Source: Rhodopseudomonas pentothenatexigens (GTDB lineage Bacteria > Pseudomonadota > Alphaproteobacteria > Rhizobiales > Xanthobacteraceae). From it: a stretch of DNA of 64,000 nucleotides. The number at the start of each line of letters is the position of its first letter. Position 1 is the stretch's first letter. The translations under genes were made by a program, and so were the position numbers. The stretch lies in contig NZ_UFQQ01000016.1 of assembly GCF_900218015.1 (NCBI RefSeq), positions 1-64,000 of the forward strand. Direction: 5' to 3'. Positions 16,568 through 25,872 of this stretch are shown one piece after another. The notes under the pieces were generated by a model. The model made no database searches, had not been told where the DNA came from, and saw only the letters and a program-made list of their open reading frames with translations.

Positions 16568-16811
16568 GCAGGTTCCGAAATTCGCAAGCGAAGCTGAAGA
16601 GCGTCAATTCTGGGAGACGCACGACACTGCGGATTATTTCGACTTGTCGAAGGCGGTCCCCGTCCGCTTTCCAAACCTCAAGCCATCTACCGTTTCGATC
16701 TCGCTACGCCTCCCCGTCGCCATGCTGGAGCAGATCAAAGTCGCCGCCAACAAGCGCGACGTGCCGTATCAGTCGCTGATCAAGATGTGGCTGAGCGAGA
16801 AGGTGGGGTAG
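16551..16811 (+). CDS. CopG/BrnA-type antitoxin
   Basis: 86 residues. The N-terminal half (FASEAEERQFWETHDTADYF) is the CopG-antitoxin signature seen in partners of BrnT-type toxins; the C-terminal half is a ribbon-helix-helix (VSISLRLPVAMLEQIKVAANKRDVPYQSLIKMWL). It would neutralise the toxin and repress the operon through the dyad at 16244-16262. It overlaps the toxin gene by 17 bases. The GC content is a little lower than in the neighbours, compatible with transfer. Confidence 0.85.
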   Translation: MAKKLKQVPKFASEAEERQFWETHDTADYFDLSKAVPVRFPNLKPSTVSISLRLPVAMLEQIKVAANKRDVPYQSLIKMWLSEKVG

Positions 16812-17025
16812 CCTACTCGCTTGAAAATCAGCTCTAACTTCCGGCGGGACATACCAAGACCTAAGGCGGCCAGACCGAGAGGAAGTTCGATTCTGCTCCC
16901 GCTGCGATCCATCTGGCGACATCGAGCCGCTTCGGAGCAACTCTCGTCACCTTCCACGACAGGTTGACCGCGGCCGGTTCAATCGAACAGCGCGAACATC
17001 CTCAGACTGGCTTAGCTGACGCGCC

Positions 17026-18675
17026 TCAGCGCGTCAGCTTCTTGTACTTGGCCCGGTGCGGGATGATGGCGTCCTGGCCGAGACGGCGCATTTTGTCCTT
17101 CTCGTAGTCCTGGAAGTTGCCTTCGAACCATTCGACGTGGCTGTCGTCTTCGAACGCCAGGATGTGGGTGGCGATACGGTCGAGGAACCAGCGATCATGG
17201 CTGATGATCACGGCGCAGCCGGCGAAATCCTCCAGCGCCTCTTCGAGCGCGCGCAGGGTGTCGACGTCGAGGTCGTTGGTCGGTTCGTCGAGCAGTAGCA
17301 CGTTGGCGCCGGACTTCAGCATCTTGGCGAGGTGGACGCGGTTGCGTTCACCGCCCGACAGCGAGCCGACCTTCTTCTGCTGATCGCCGCCTTTGAAGTT
17401 GAACGCCGAGCAGTAGCCGCGGGAATTGACTTCCTTCTTGCCGAGCAGGATCAGCTCGTTGCCGTCCGAGATCTCTTCCCAGACGGTCTTCTTCGGATCG
17501 AGCGCGTCGCGCGACTGATCGACATAGCCGAGCCGCACGGTCTCGCCGACCGTGATGGTGCCGGAATCCGGTTTCTCCTGCCCGGTGATCATCCGGAACA
17601 GCGTGGTCTTGCCGGCGCCGTTCGGGCCGATCACACCGACGATGCCGCCCGGCGGCAGCTTGAAGGTGAGATCGTCGATCAGCAGCCGATCGCCGAAGCC
17701 CTTGGTGAGGTGCTCGAAATCGACCACGTTGTTGCCGAGTCGCTCGGCGACCGGAATGATGATCTGTGCGGTCTGGGTCTGCTTCTCGCTGGCCTTGGCG
17801 AGCAGTTCCTCGTAGCGCTGATAGCGAGCCTTGGACTTGGCCTGGCGGGCCTTCGGCGAGGCCGCGATCCACTCCTGCTCGCGCTCAAGGGTCTTCTGAT
17901 GGGCCGCATCCTCGCGGCCTTCCTGCAGCAGCCGCTTCTGCTTCTGCACCAGCCAGGACGAGTAGTTGCCCTCGTACGGAATGCCGCGGCCGCGATCGAG
18001 CTCGAGGATCCAGCCGGTGACGTTGTCGAGGAAGTAACGGTCGTGGGTGACGATCAGGATCGCGCCGGGATAGTTGCGCAAGTGCGTTTCCAGCCACGAC
18101 ACGCTCTCGGCGTCGAGATGGTTGGTCGGCTCGTCGAGCAGCAGCAGGTCGGGCTGGTCGAGCAGCAGCTTGCACAGCGCGACGCGGCGGCGTTCGCCGC
18201 CCGACAGCTTGCTGACGTCGGCGTCGTCCGGCGGGCAGCGCAGCGCGTCCATGGCCTGGTCGACCTTGCTGTCGAGATCCCACAGCCCTGCGGACTCGAT
18301 CTGGTCCTGCAGCGTCGTCATCTCGTCGGCGGTTTCCTCCGAGTAGTTCATCGCCAGCTCGTTGTAGCGATCGAGGATCGCCTTCTGCTTGGCGACGCCG
18401 AGCATGACGTTTTCGCGCACGGTGAGCGCCGGATCGAGCTGCGGCTCCTGTTCGAGATAGCCGACGCGGGCCCCCTCGGCGACCCAGGCTTCGCCGGTAT
18501 ATTCCTTGTCGATCCCAGCCATGATCTTCAGCAGGGTCGACTTACCGGCGCCATTGACGCCGAGCACGCCGATCTTGGCGTCCGGGTAGAACGACAGATG
18601 GACGTTATCCAGCACCTTGCGGGTCGGATAGGCCTTGGTCAGGCCCTGCATGAAATAGACGAACTGGCGAGCCAT
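17026..18675 (-). CDS. ettA: energy-dependent translational throttle protein, ABC-F ATPase
   Basis: 549 residues starting [17 protein letters not shown], which aligns with the start of EttA (about 555 residues). Two ABC domains: Walker [10 protein letters not shown] (39-47) with signature [11 protein letters not shown], and Walker [10 protein letters not shown] with [11 protein letters not shown]. An arm domain and a P-site tRNA-interaction linker ([27 protein letters not shown]) are present. EttA binds the ribosomal E site and gates entry into elongation according to ADP/ATP ratio. The open frame runs 500 codons further upstream, but that is a shadow of the divergent KAP gene. Confidence 0.96.
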   Translation of the reverse strand: MARQFVYFMQGLTKAYPTRKVLDNVHLSFYPDAKIGVLGVNGAGKSTLLKIMAGIDKEYTGEAWVAEGARVGYLEQEPQLDPALTVRENVMLGVAKQKAILDRYNELAMNYSEETADEMTTLQDQIESAGLWDLDSKVDQAMDALRCPPDDADVSKLSGGERRRVALCKLLLDQPDLLLLDEPTNHLDAESVSWLETHLRNYPGAILIVTHDRYFLDNVTGWILELDRGRGIPYEGNYSSWLVQKQKRLLQEGREDAAHQKTLEREQEWIAASPKARQAKSKARYQRYEELLAKASEKQTQTAQIIIPVAERLGNNVVDFEHLTKGFGDRLLIDDLTFKLPPGGIVGVIGPNGAGKTTLFRMITGQEKPDSGTITVGETVRLGYVDQSRDALDPKKTVWEEISDGNELILLGKKEVNSRGYCSAFNFKGGDQQKKVGSLSGGERNRVHLAKMLKSGANVLLLDEPTNDLDVDTLRALEEALEDFAGCAVIISHDRWFLDRIATHILAFEDDSHVEWFEGNFQDYEKDKMRRLGQDAIIPHRAKYKKLTR

Positions 18676-18774
18676 TTTGGCCTTGCAACCTTCACGAGCT
18701 TTGAGAGAGGATGCCTCTTCTAGCGAAACCAACCGCATTTCACAATCGACGATGCGGTCGCTGCGGGGCCGACA

Positions 18775-21171
18775 ATGGTGGCCACAGAGCAGACGGAAGC
18801 TGGTGAGTTCACGTCCGATACGATTCCGTCCAGGGCTGCCGATCCGCTCGGCATCCGGGCCGATGTGAATGCCTTCGCGCGGATGATCTGCCTCGAACAG
18901 GCGACGCCGCCACTGTCGATCTGCCTGCTGGGCGAATGGGGCTCCGGCAAGTCGACCTTCATGGAAGGCATCCAGAGCGAGGTTAAACGACTCACCGCAC
19001 CGCCGACCATGGGCCGCGCCGCCCCTGCACCGGCGGAGGACGAGCCCAATTTCGTCGAGGACATCGTCCAGGTCCGGTTCAACGCCTGGCATTTCGCCGA
19101 CGCCAATCTGTGGGCCAGTCTCACCGCGGTGTTCTTCGATCAGCTTCGCCGCGGCGGATATGACGGCGGCCGGCAGCGCGATTATCAGGAGCTGATCACC
19201 AAGGTCGCCGCCAGGGTGAGAAGTCTGGAGGCGAGCGCTGCCCAGGCGGCCGGCAAGGTGGACGACGCCAAGCGCAAGCTGGAAACCGCCACCGCGGCCC
19301 TGACGCTTGCGGAGAAGCAGCTCGCCGCCAGCGAAATCGCGCTGGCTTGGGACCAGCTCCAGGCGGATTTCGAGACCATCCGCAAGGACAACCAGGCCAA
19401 GCTGAAAGAGATCGGCCGCCGCGTCTATCGCGACGATCTGGCGGCGGATACCAAGACATTCGCTGCCGCCGTTGCGGACGCTGTCTCGGCGCCGGGAAAG
19501 CTGGCCTTGATCGGACGCATCCTGATCGGCGGCGGCCCGGCCACCTGGCTCGGCATCGTTGCGGTGATCGCGATCTGCGCCATCGGCATCGCACTGCCGG
19601 CGATCGACACGGCCGATGCCGCGACCTTGTATCAGCGGATCGGCGCCTGGGGTGCCGGCAGTTTCGCGGCGCTCGGCGCGCTGTGGCAGGCGTTCCGGAC
19701 GGCCAAGCCGATCATGGACGGCGCCTGGACCTACGCCAAGGCAGTCGAAGGCGCGCGCGAGAAGGCCGCCAAGGATCTCGAAGCCAAACGCAAGCAAGCA
19801 GCCGAGGCCGCCGCGGCATTGACCGCCGCCGAGGCGGAGCTCGCGGCCTCGCAGAAGCCACTGTCCGCATTCCACGGCCAGCCTGCCGATGCACCCGCCA
19901 CCATCCTGCGCTACTTCCTGTTCGAAGACAGCGACGTGCGCGAGTACGACAAGCACGTCGGCATCGTCAGCCGGGCGCGACGATCGTTCGAGCAGCTCGA
20001 TGCCATCGTCGCCACTGCCCGGCGCGGCCGCAAGGCCGACGACAAGTTTCAACAAGGCGTCCCGCTGTCCAGGGACGAAACAGCGCTGCGCGCCAAATGG
20101 CTGGCGGCCGGTGATGGCGCCGGCCTGCGCGTGCCCGACCGGATCGTGCTGTATATCGACGATCTCGACCGCTGCAGCCACGAGCAGGTCTACGCGGTGC
20201 TGCAGGCGATCCACCTGCTGCTGTCATTTGAACTGTTCGTGGTGGTGGTCGGGGTCGACGTGCGCTGGATCGAGGCGGCGATCGCCAAGTCGTTCGACAA
20301 GGACAGCGCTTCCCGCAACGACGCCCTGCAAGTCCCGAGCATCGCGCGGCGCAAACAGGCGCTCGATTATCTGGAGAAGATCTTCCAGATCGCGTTCTGG
20401 CTGGAACGTCTGACGCTCGGCGACGGCGCCGCCGAAGGCAGTTACGGCGCTTATGTGCGAACGCTCCTGAAAGAGAACGAGCGCGCGACACCCGGCCTGA
20501 ACATCTTCAAGTCGGTGCTGGCATCGACCTCGGCCCGGCTGGACGCCGACTTTGCTCGCGAGCTCGCCGGAAACGGGCTGGAAGCCCCCGGCGGTGCCCT
20601 GGCGCTGCCGGGCGAGCCGGTTCCGGAGGAAGACGAGTTCGGCGCGGTGAACGCGGCGCTGGCCTCGCTCAAACTGGAGGCGGAAGAGGTCGCGCTGCTC
20701 GCGAGTCCCTTCATCGGCGCGCTCGCCTGCAAGTCGCCGCGCGCCGTGAAGCGGCTGGTGAACATCTATCGGATCGTGCGAGCCCGGCTGTCCGACAGCG
20801 ATCTGGCGCAGTTCCTCGGTAGATCGGGCGATCCGCCGCGCTACCCGGTCGCCACGCTGCTGGCGGCGATCGAAACCGGCCAGCCGCTCGAATTGGTCGA
20901 GCTGTTCTACCCGGCGCTGGATGCGCTGCCGCGCGACGCAGTTCTGGCCGACGCACTGCGGGATCCGGCGTATGGCGAAGCCACGCCACCGGCCGCATCC
21001 GGCGCCGCCGGCACGGGACGCGGTCTGCTGAAGCAAGCCGTCGCGTTGGAGCCCGCGCTCGCTGACGCGATCCGCACCATCGACAAAGAGCACCCGCAGG
21101 CGTTCACGGTCGAGGTGTATTTGCAGATGGCCAGACTGGTGCGTCGCTATTCGTTCAAACGCTCCTACTGA
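18775..21171 (+). CDS. KAP family P-loop NTPase
   Basis: 798 residues. Walker A is GEWGSGKST (53-61); Walker B is in [10 protein letters not shown] (about 457-466). Between them are long helical coiled coils (about 140-190 and 320-370) and two hydrophobic segments (about 243-280 and 290-308). This is the KAP hallmark: a P-loop NTPase with membrane helices inserted between the Walker motifs. [15 protein letters not shown] and the C-terminal [16 protein letters not shown] are also typical. KAP proteins are often linked to phage exclusion or membrane-associated signalling, but no partner gene is present. It is divergent from ettA, with 99 bp between starts. Confidence 0.9.
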   Translation: MVATEQTEAGEFTSDTIPSRAADPLGIRADVNAFARMICLEQATPPLSICLLGEWGSGKSTFMEGIQSEVKRLTAPPTMGRAAPAPAEDEPNFVEDIVQVRFNAWHFADANLWASLTAVFFDQLRRGGYDGGRQRDYQELITKVAARVRSLEASAAQAAGKVDDAKRKLETATAALTLAEKQLAASEIALAWDQLQADFETIRKDNQAKLKEIGRRVYRDDLAADTKTFAAAVADAVSAPGKLALIGRILIGGGPATWLGIVAVIAICAIGIALPAIDTADAATLYQRIGAWGAGSFAALGALWQAFRTAKPIMDGAWTYAKAVEGAREKAAKDLEAKRKQAAEAAAALTAAEAELAASQKPLSAFHGQPADAPATILRYFLFEDSDVREYDKHVGIVSRARRSFEQLDAIVATARRGRKADDKFQQGVPLSRDETALRAKWLAAGDGAGLRVPDRIVLYIDDLDRCSHEQVYAVLQAIHLLLSFELFVVVVGVDVRWIEAAIAKSFDKDSASRNDALQVPSIARRKQALDYLEKIFQIAFWLERLTLGDGAAEGSYGAYVRTLLKENERATPGLNIFKSVLASTSARLDADFARELAGNGLEAPGGALALPGEPVPEEDEFGAVNAALASLKLEAEEVALLASPFIGALACKSPRAVKRLVNIYRIVRARLSDSDLAQFLGRSGDPPRYPVATLLAAIETGQPLELVELFYPALDALPRDAVLADALRDPAYGEATPPAASGAAGTGRGLLKQAVALEPALADAIRTIDKEHPQAFTVEVYLQMARLVRRYSFKRSY

Positions 21172-21332
21172 CGGCACGCCCGATCGTCGTTAACGCATCG
21201 TTCAGCCTGTTCTCGCGAACTGACGGAATGCGAACGATTCGAAGACAATCTTAACGGCCTCGTCCAACACTCGTCATCGACAGCGGCGAACATGCGCCGT
21301 CGCGCCGGAACGCGCCGACCAGGGGCAGAACG

Positions 21333-21539
21333 ATGGCGAGCCTCACCACCACCAGCGAAGCAGGACGCGACGAGCCGGAGGGCGCGCGCGACGACAGCCT
21401 GCTGGCCGAGATCCGCCTGTTCTGGCGGCTGTTCATTGTTCAGGCGTTCACGCCGTATCGACCCGAACTGTACTACATGCGCGGCCCCGGCCCGGCCTGG
21501 CGCGCCAAGCACGGTCACAAGCCCCCGCCGCACGGCTGA
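21333..21539 (+). CDS. small hypothetical protein
   Basis: 68 residues; AGGGG lies seven bases before the ATG. The N-terminal third is acidic and polar, followed by an amphipathic or weakly hydrophobic segment (LLAEIRLFWRLFIVQAFTPY) and a basic, proline-rich end. It might associate with the membrane. It converges with the L,D-transpeptidase gene across the terminator at 21575. No family is recognised. Confidence 0.5.
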   Translation: MASLTTTSEAGRDEPEGARDDSLLAEIRLFWRLFIVQAFTPYRPELYYMRGPGPAWRAKHGHKPPPHG

Positions 21540-21574
21540 TCCGCCGCCGAGATTCGTCGACCGGCCAACAAAAA

Positions 21575-21600
21575 GCCCGCCGTGGCTGTCACCGGCGGGC
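21575..21600 (-). terminator. rho-independent terminator of the L,D-transpeptidase gene
   Basis: On the minus strand an 8-bp stem GCCCGCCG/CGGCGGGC is followed by TTTTTGTTGG. It lies 42 bases beyond the stop codon. The same hairpin could stop plus-strand transcription, but without a T-run. Confidence 0.8.
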
Positions 21601-21641
21601 GTTCTGTCCGTTCAGAAATCGCGTATCAGCGACGGATCAGC

Positions 21642-22925
21642 TCAGCGGATGGTGACCGGCGCCGGCAGCGGCTGCACCGAGGTCGGCTGTGCGCCCGGCA
21701 GCGGCGCCAGCTGCTGCGGCATCGATTGTCCGGTCGCGGTGGTGGCAGCGGGCTGCGCCTGCGCGGTGGCGGTCGGCTTCGGCGGCGCCCCGGGCATCAC
21801 CACGACGCGGGTGCCGACCTTGACGCGCTCGAACAGGTCCTCGACGTCTTCGTTCAGCATGCCGATGCAGCCCGAGGACACGAACTTGCCGATCGTCGAC
21901 GGCTGGTTGGTGCCGTGGATGCGGTAGACGGTCGAACCGAGATACATCGCGCGGGCGCCGAGCGGATTGCCCGGACCACCGGCCATGAAGCGCGGCAGGT
22001 AAGGCTGACGTTCGATCATCTCGGTCGGCGGATGCCAATCCGGCCACTCCGCCTTGCGGGTGATCTTCTGGACGCCGGTCCAAGTGAAGCCGTCGCGCCC
22101 GACGCGGACGCCGTAGCGAACCGCGCGGCCGTTGCCGAGCACGTAGTACAAATGGGTGTTCGCGGTGTCGACCACGATGGTGCCGGCCGGCTCCTTGGTC
22201 TTGAAGTCGACTTCCTGCCGGCGCAGATTCGGCGGCAGTTGCACGCTCTGCTCGGCCTCCGGCTGGTCTTCCGGCGGCAACGCCGAGACCTGCAGCGGCC
22301 TGCCGTCGGCGCCGATCTGCGGCGATGCCGCGGCCGTGCCGGCCGGCCCAGCGTCGACGCCCGCCGGCGGACGCATGCCGTCGCCGCGGTCGGAATAGAT
22401 CACCGAAGGCGGGCTCATCGGGCGGCCGTAGCGGGGATCATCCGGCGACATCACCGGTCCCTGCGGCGCTGCGGCCGGGGCCGCGTTCGAATAGCTCGTG
22501 GCGCCCATCGGGCGGCCGTAACGCGGGTCGTCGGGCGACAGCACCGGCCCCTGCGGGGCGGCGGCCGGGGCCGCGTTGGAATAGGTCGGAGCCGCCATCG
22601 GGCGGCCGTAGCGTGGATCGTCCGGCGACAGCACAGGTCCCTGCGGGGCGGCGTTGGAATAGACCGGCGCACCGAGCTGCCGGCCATAGCGCGGATCGTC
22701 CGGCGACGTCACCGGTCCCGGCGGAGGCAGCGTCCCGGAGTCGCGGGCGATGGGCGCATCCTCGTCGTCGACGCTGTCGAAATTCGGCAGCCCGGGACGG
22801 TCGTCACCGGCCTGCCCGACATACACGCCGGGAGTCGAGGGATAGCTCTGCGCGAGCGCGGGGGAGGTTCCCGCGGCGACCACGGCGGCGGACGCCAGCA
22901 ACGTCAGTAAGCGCTTGTTCATCAT
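21642..22925 (-). CDS. L,D-transpeptidase (YkuD domain) with N-terminal repeats
   Basis: 427 residues from the ATG at 22925 (another ATG follows at 22922). A signal peptide (about 1-26, ending ALAQ) is followed by four copies of a roughly 28-residue repeat containing SPDDPRYGR (residues 70-178). The YkuD domain has His337 and Cys353 in HGTNQPSTIG...SSGCIGML, the canonical HX14-17(S/T)HGChN-like pattern with HGTN and SGC. Such enzymes make 3-3 cross-links in peptidoglycan or attach lipoproteins. The C-terminal 50 residues are Pro/Ala/Gln-rich. The repeat may span the envelope or bind the wall. Confidence 0.92.
   Translation of the reverse strand: MMNKRLLTLLASAAVVAAGTSPALAQSYPSTPGVYVGQAGDDRPGLPNFDSVDDEDAPIARDSGTLPPPGPVTSPDDPRYGRQLGAPVYSNAAPQGPVLSPDDPRYGRPMAAPTYSNAAPAAAPQGPVLSPDDPRYGRPMGATSYSNAAPAAAPQGPVMSPDDPRYGRPMSPPSVIYSDRGDGMRPPAGVDAGPAGTAAASPQIGADGRPLQVSALPPEDQPEAEQSVQLPPNLRRQEVDFKTKEPAGTIVVDTANTHLYYVLGNGRAVRYGVRVGRDGFTWTGVQKITRKAEWPDWHPPTEMIERQPYLPRFMAGGPGNPLGARAMYLGSTVYRIHGTNQPSTIGKFVSSGCIGMLNEDVEDLFERVKVGTRVVVMPGAPPKPTATAQAQPAATTATGQSMPQQLAPLPGAQPTSVQPLPAPVTIR
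22392..22718. repeat. in-frame tandem repeats inside the L,D-transpeptidase gene
   Basis: Four copies of about 80-90 bp encode GPVxSPDDPRYGRxM with a YSNAAP linker (minus strand). Copies two and three are nearly identical at the DNA level, so recent duplication or gene conversion is likely. Changes keep the reading frame. Confidence 0.85.
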
Positions 22926-23340
22926 AACCCGTTTGTAAATCGGAGCGGCAACCGGACCGTTAACGGCGTCGGGATGCCGGAGGATCGCGGCGCATTCAAG
23001 ACGATGCCGGCACAATCACGCGAATTTTGCCGGTATTGGCCTCGCGAAGCCGTCGCGGAGCTCGAAAAACCGCCGAGATCGGCGGCGTGCGTCCAGAGAG
23101 ACCCGGCGAAACCGTGCGGCCGATCCAAAGCTCCGAGCGTCCGCGGACAACCGGGTGCAAGCAGCGGGCCCAGCCCAGGCGCTTCGCGTCACGTGGCACG
23201 ACTCATTTTGCGCTATTCTCGGATGGCTTTGATTCGCGGCGGATTTTGTGCGCCGTGAAGCGATGTCGCAGTGGTCGCCGCGTTGGTGTTGGTCAAAAGT
23301 GGTCGTCGCGCCCGACGCGTGACGACGGAATCAATCCGAG
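22926..23340. other. gene-free divergent intergenic region
   Basis: About 415 bp between the starts of the minus-strand L,D-transpeptidase and the plus-strand membrane protein. Open frames overlap each other on both strands, without ribosome-binding sites. A less GC-rich patch at about 23200-23250 (ACTCATTTTGCGCTATTCTC) could hold a promoter for the plus-strand gene. No palindrome or repeat stands out. Confidence 0.45.
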
Positions 23341-24327
23341 ATGCTCCCCGGTTTTCGGTTTCTGTTCGCGGCGATTACGCTTGCGGTTTCGTTGCTGGTG
23401 TTCGGTCTCGGTGCCGCAGCCCTGCTTCGCGCGGCGCACGAGCAGTTCGTGAACGTGCATACCGTGCGGCCGCCGGCGATTACGCTGCTGGCGCGTGCGC
23501 CGGACACGGCAACCACGCCGAGCCTGAGCCTGCTGCGGGTCGATCCGCCGGCTCGCCCGGACACCGCCGCCCCTGCGCCCGCAACAGCTGCTGCCGTGGC
23601 GCACCCCCCCGCCCCTCCGGCAGCAACCGACCTCGCGGCGCCGCTTGACGGCAGCGTGAATGCCAAGCCCGAAGCCGGCGCGCCTGAGCAGACCCAAACG
23701 GCCGATCTCCAGCCTGCGCCCTCCGAAACGTCAGCCGCGACGTCGGCATCCCGGTCCGAGGCTGAGCAGGCCCCGTCCGCGCCAGAGCCTGCGCCGCAGC
23801 TCAGCGCGACTCCATCGCAACAGCCGGCCGATGCGCCCGAGGCAACTCCGGCGCCACCGAGCGCTGCTGCGGTCGCAGCCCTTGCGACGGGTGCTTCTCC
23901 GCCAGTGGAAAAATTGCAGGCCGACGACAAGCCCGCCGTTCCGACGCCCGGCCAACCCGCAGCGACCGAACCCCCGGCGCCCGTCAGCCCGCTCGCATCG
24001 GCCCCCACCGAACCTGCAGCCGAGCCGCTGCCCGAGGTTGCGCCGCTCAGCGGACCGATCCCGACGCCGCGGCGCGATCCGCGCGAAAGACCCAAGGCTG
24101 CAATCTTGGCGACCCCAGCTACCGCTGAACCAGTGGCGGCCGGCGCCAATTCACTCGACGTCACCGGATCGATCGGTGAGACCCTGCCGCCCTTGGACGC
24201 GACGCCTCTGCCGGTGGCGCGACCGAAGCCCGTGGTCCGGCGCCCCGCCAAGCAGCCACGCCGAGTGGTGCGCCGACGTCTGCCGCGCAGCGAACAACAA
24301 TCGCCGGATTCCGGTTTCGGCCTGTAG
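23341..24327 (+). CDS. membrane-anchored Pro/Ala-rich hypothetical protein
   Basis: 328 residues. One N-terminal transmembrane helix (FLFAAITLAVSLLVFGLGAAALL, about 7-29) with little before it suggests an inside-to-outside anchor. Residues 60-270 are low-complexity Pro/Ala/Thr/Glu with no clear repeat. The end holds a basic stretch (RRPAKQPRRVVRRRLPRSE). The pattern suggests an extended periplasmic arm, as in proteins that span to the wall. No ribosome-binding site is obvious. It converges with the sulfurtransferase gene, nine bases apart. Family not recognised. Confidence 0.65.
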   Translation: MLPGFRFLFAAITLAVSLLVFGLGAAALLRAAHEQFVNVHTVRPPAITLLARAPDTATTPSLSLLRVDPPARPDTAAPAPATAAAVAHPPAPPAATDLAAPLDGSVNAKPEAGAPEQTQTADLQPAPSETSAATSASRSEAEQAPSAPEPAPQLSATPSQQPADAPEATPAPPSAAAVAALATGASPPVEKLQADDKPAVPTPGQPAATEPPAPVSPLASAPTEPAAEPLPEVAPLSGPIPTPRRDPRERPKAAILATPATAEPVAAGANSLDVTGSIGETLPPLDATPLPVARPKPVVRRPAKQPRRVVRRRLPRSEQQSPDSGFGL

Positions 24328-24336
24328 ACGCAGCCG

Positions 24337-25194
24337 CTACGCGGCGCCGGTGGCGATCGGCGGGCCGTCCTGCAGCCCCCATTCCGACCACGAGCCGTCG
24401 TACAGCGCCGAGCCGCGCACGCTGAGGCGATAGAGCGCCAGCGTCAGCACCGCGGCCGACACGCCCGAGCCGCAGGTGGTGACCACAGGCCGGCCAAGGT
24501 CGAGCCCGGCCTGCTCGAACGCCTGCCGTAGTTCGTCGAGCGGCTTCATCGTGCCGGTCGCGGGATCGATCAGCTCGTTGTAGGGCAGATTGCGGCTGCC
24601 TGGGATGTGGCCGGCGCGCAGGCCGGGGCGCGGCTCGGCGACGCTGCCCTCGAACCGCGGTGCGCCGCGGGCGTCGATCACCTGCTCGGCGGCGCTGTCG
24701 AGATTGGCGACGAGCTGGTCGCGGCTGCGGATGAACGACGGATCGAGCTTGGCGCTGAACGAGCCCGGGCGGATCGTCGGCTTGCCAGCTTCCGTCGGCC
24801 GCCCTTCGGCCGTCCACTTCTTCAGTCCGCCGTCGAGGATGCGGATGTCGGCATGGCCGAACGACAGAAACATCCACCACGCCCGCGGTGCCGCGACCCA
24901 GCCGCCGGCATCATAGGCGACCACGGTGTCGCCCGACGAAATGCCGAGCGCCTCGACGTCACGCGCGAACTGCTCGGCGCTCGGATACATGTGCGGCAGC
25001 GGGTTGGCGTGATCGGACACCGCTTCGACGTCGAAGAACACCGCACCCGGGATGTGCGCGGCAAGATAGTCCTCCGCCGGCAGCGGCAGCACGCCCGGCA
25101 TCTTGAAGCTGGCGTCGATGACCTTCACCTTGGGATCGCCCAACCGCGCGGCGAGCCACTCGGTGGAGACCAGGGGATCGGTGTGAGCTGTCAT
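24337..25194 (-). CDS. sseA: 3-mercaptopyruvate sulfurtransferase, two rhodanese domains
   Basis: 285 residues. The N-terminal inactive rhodanese domain starts LVSTEWLAARLGD and contains VIDASFKMPG. The C-terminal domain carries the active-site loop CGSGVSA (Cys around 240), the form typical of 3-mercaptopyruvate sulfurtransferases rather than thiosulfate sulfurtransferases. The FEGSVAEPRPGLRAGHIPGS and YDGSWSEWG motifs are present. It moves sulfur from 3-mercaptopyruvate to cyanide or thiols in the cytoplasm. A single-domain rhodanese gene lies 117 bp upstream on the same strand. Confidence 0.92.
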   Translation of the reverse strand: MTAHTDPLVSTEWLAARLGDPKVKVIDASFKMPGVLPLPAEDYLAAHIPGAVFFDVEAVSDHANPLPHMYPSAEQFARDVEALGISSGDTVVAYDAGGWVAAPRAWWMFLSFGHADIRILDGGLKKWTAEGRPTEAGKPTIRPGSFSAKLDPSFIRSRDQLVANLDSAAEQVIDARGAPRFEGSVAEPRPGLRAGHIPGSRNLPYNELIDPATGTMKPLDELRQAFEQAGLDLGRPVVTTCGSGVSAAVLTLALYRLSVRGSALYDGSWSEWGLQDGPPIATGAA

Positions 25195-25223
25195 GGGATG
25201 TCTATACCTCTGCTCTAAGCGTC

Positions 25224-25246
25224 ATCACCGGGCTCGGCCCGGTGAT
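25224..25246. repeat. short palindromic repeat
   Basis: ATCACCGGGC/GCCCGGTGAT, a perfect 10-bp stem with loop TCG, lies between the two sulfurtransferase genes. It belongs to the short hairpin elements scattered in these genomes and may also weaken read-through on the minus strand. Confidence 0.6.
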
Positions 25247-25311
25247 CAATCATCTAACGAAGCAGATGGACACGCGGGTCAAGCCCGCGTGTGACGACAA
25301 GAACGAAGCGC

Positions 25312-25728
25312 TCACTTCTTCTTCGGCACCCAGGCTTCCACCGGACCGCCGGCGTCGCGCCAGGCAGCGAAGCCGCCTTCGATATGCGCGACCGGCTGCA
25401 GGCCCATGTCCTGCGCGGTCTTGGCCGCGAGCGCCGAGCGCAGGCCGCCGGCGCAGTAGAACACGAACTTCTTGTCGTCCTGGAAGATCGGCTTGGCGTA
25501 GGGGCTCTGCGGGTCGATCCAGAATTCCAGCATGCCGCGGGTGCAGGAGAACGAACCGGGGATCTTGCCGTCGCGCTCGATCTCGCGCGGATCGCGGATA
25601 TCGACGATCACCACGTCGGAGGCGCCGGACTGGTGCAGCGCGATCGCGTCGGCCGTGGTCAGCGTCTCGATCGTCGCATTGGCCTCGTCGAGCATCGCCT
25701 TGATGCCGCGGGTGATGGTCTGGGGCAT
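25312..25728 (-). CDS. single-domain rhodanese-like protein
   Basis: 138 residues. One rhodanese domain: VVIVDIRDPREIERDGKIPGS, then the active-site loop CAGGLRSALAA with the Cys at about 91, then VAHIEGGFAAWRDAGGP. The loop CAGGLRS is typical of small GlpE- or PspE-like rhodaneses. It has no signal peptide, so it is cytoplasmic. Adjacent to sseA on the same strand; the two may share a sulfur-relay or cyanide-detoxification role. Confidence 0.9.
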   Translation of the reverse strand: MPQTITRGIKAMLDEANATIETLTTADAIALHQSGASDVVIVDIRDPREIERDGKIPGSFSCTRGMLEFWIDPQSPYAKPIFQDDKKFVFYCAGGLRSALAAKTAQDMGLQPVAHIEGGFAAWRDAGGPVEAWVPKKK

Positions 25729-25763
25729 GGGTCTTCCTCGTCAACTTCTTGTTTTATCGCCGG

Positions 25764-25860
25764 GTCATTCCGGAGGCGCGCGAAGCGCGAACCCGGAATC
25801 TCGCCATTTGGGTCCAAGAGATTCCGGATGCGCGAGCTGGCGCTCGCGCCCCGGAATGAC
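25764..25860. repeat. dispersed palindromic repeat element
   Basis: The element starts GTCATTCCGG and ends CCGGAATGAC, with CGCGCGAAGCGCG-type and GCGCGAGC-type inner arms and GGAATCTC/GAGATTCC in the centre. It sits between the rhodanese and VWA genes, which are on the same strand. Confidence 0.7.
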
Positions 25861-25872
25861 ACCTTCAAAGCC

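Noticed and set aside
18676..20214. Long minus-strand extension of ettA (about 500 more codons)
   Set aside because: EttA begins MARQFVYFM at 18675 as in its family; the extension is antisense to the KAP gene and lacks any domain.
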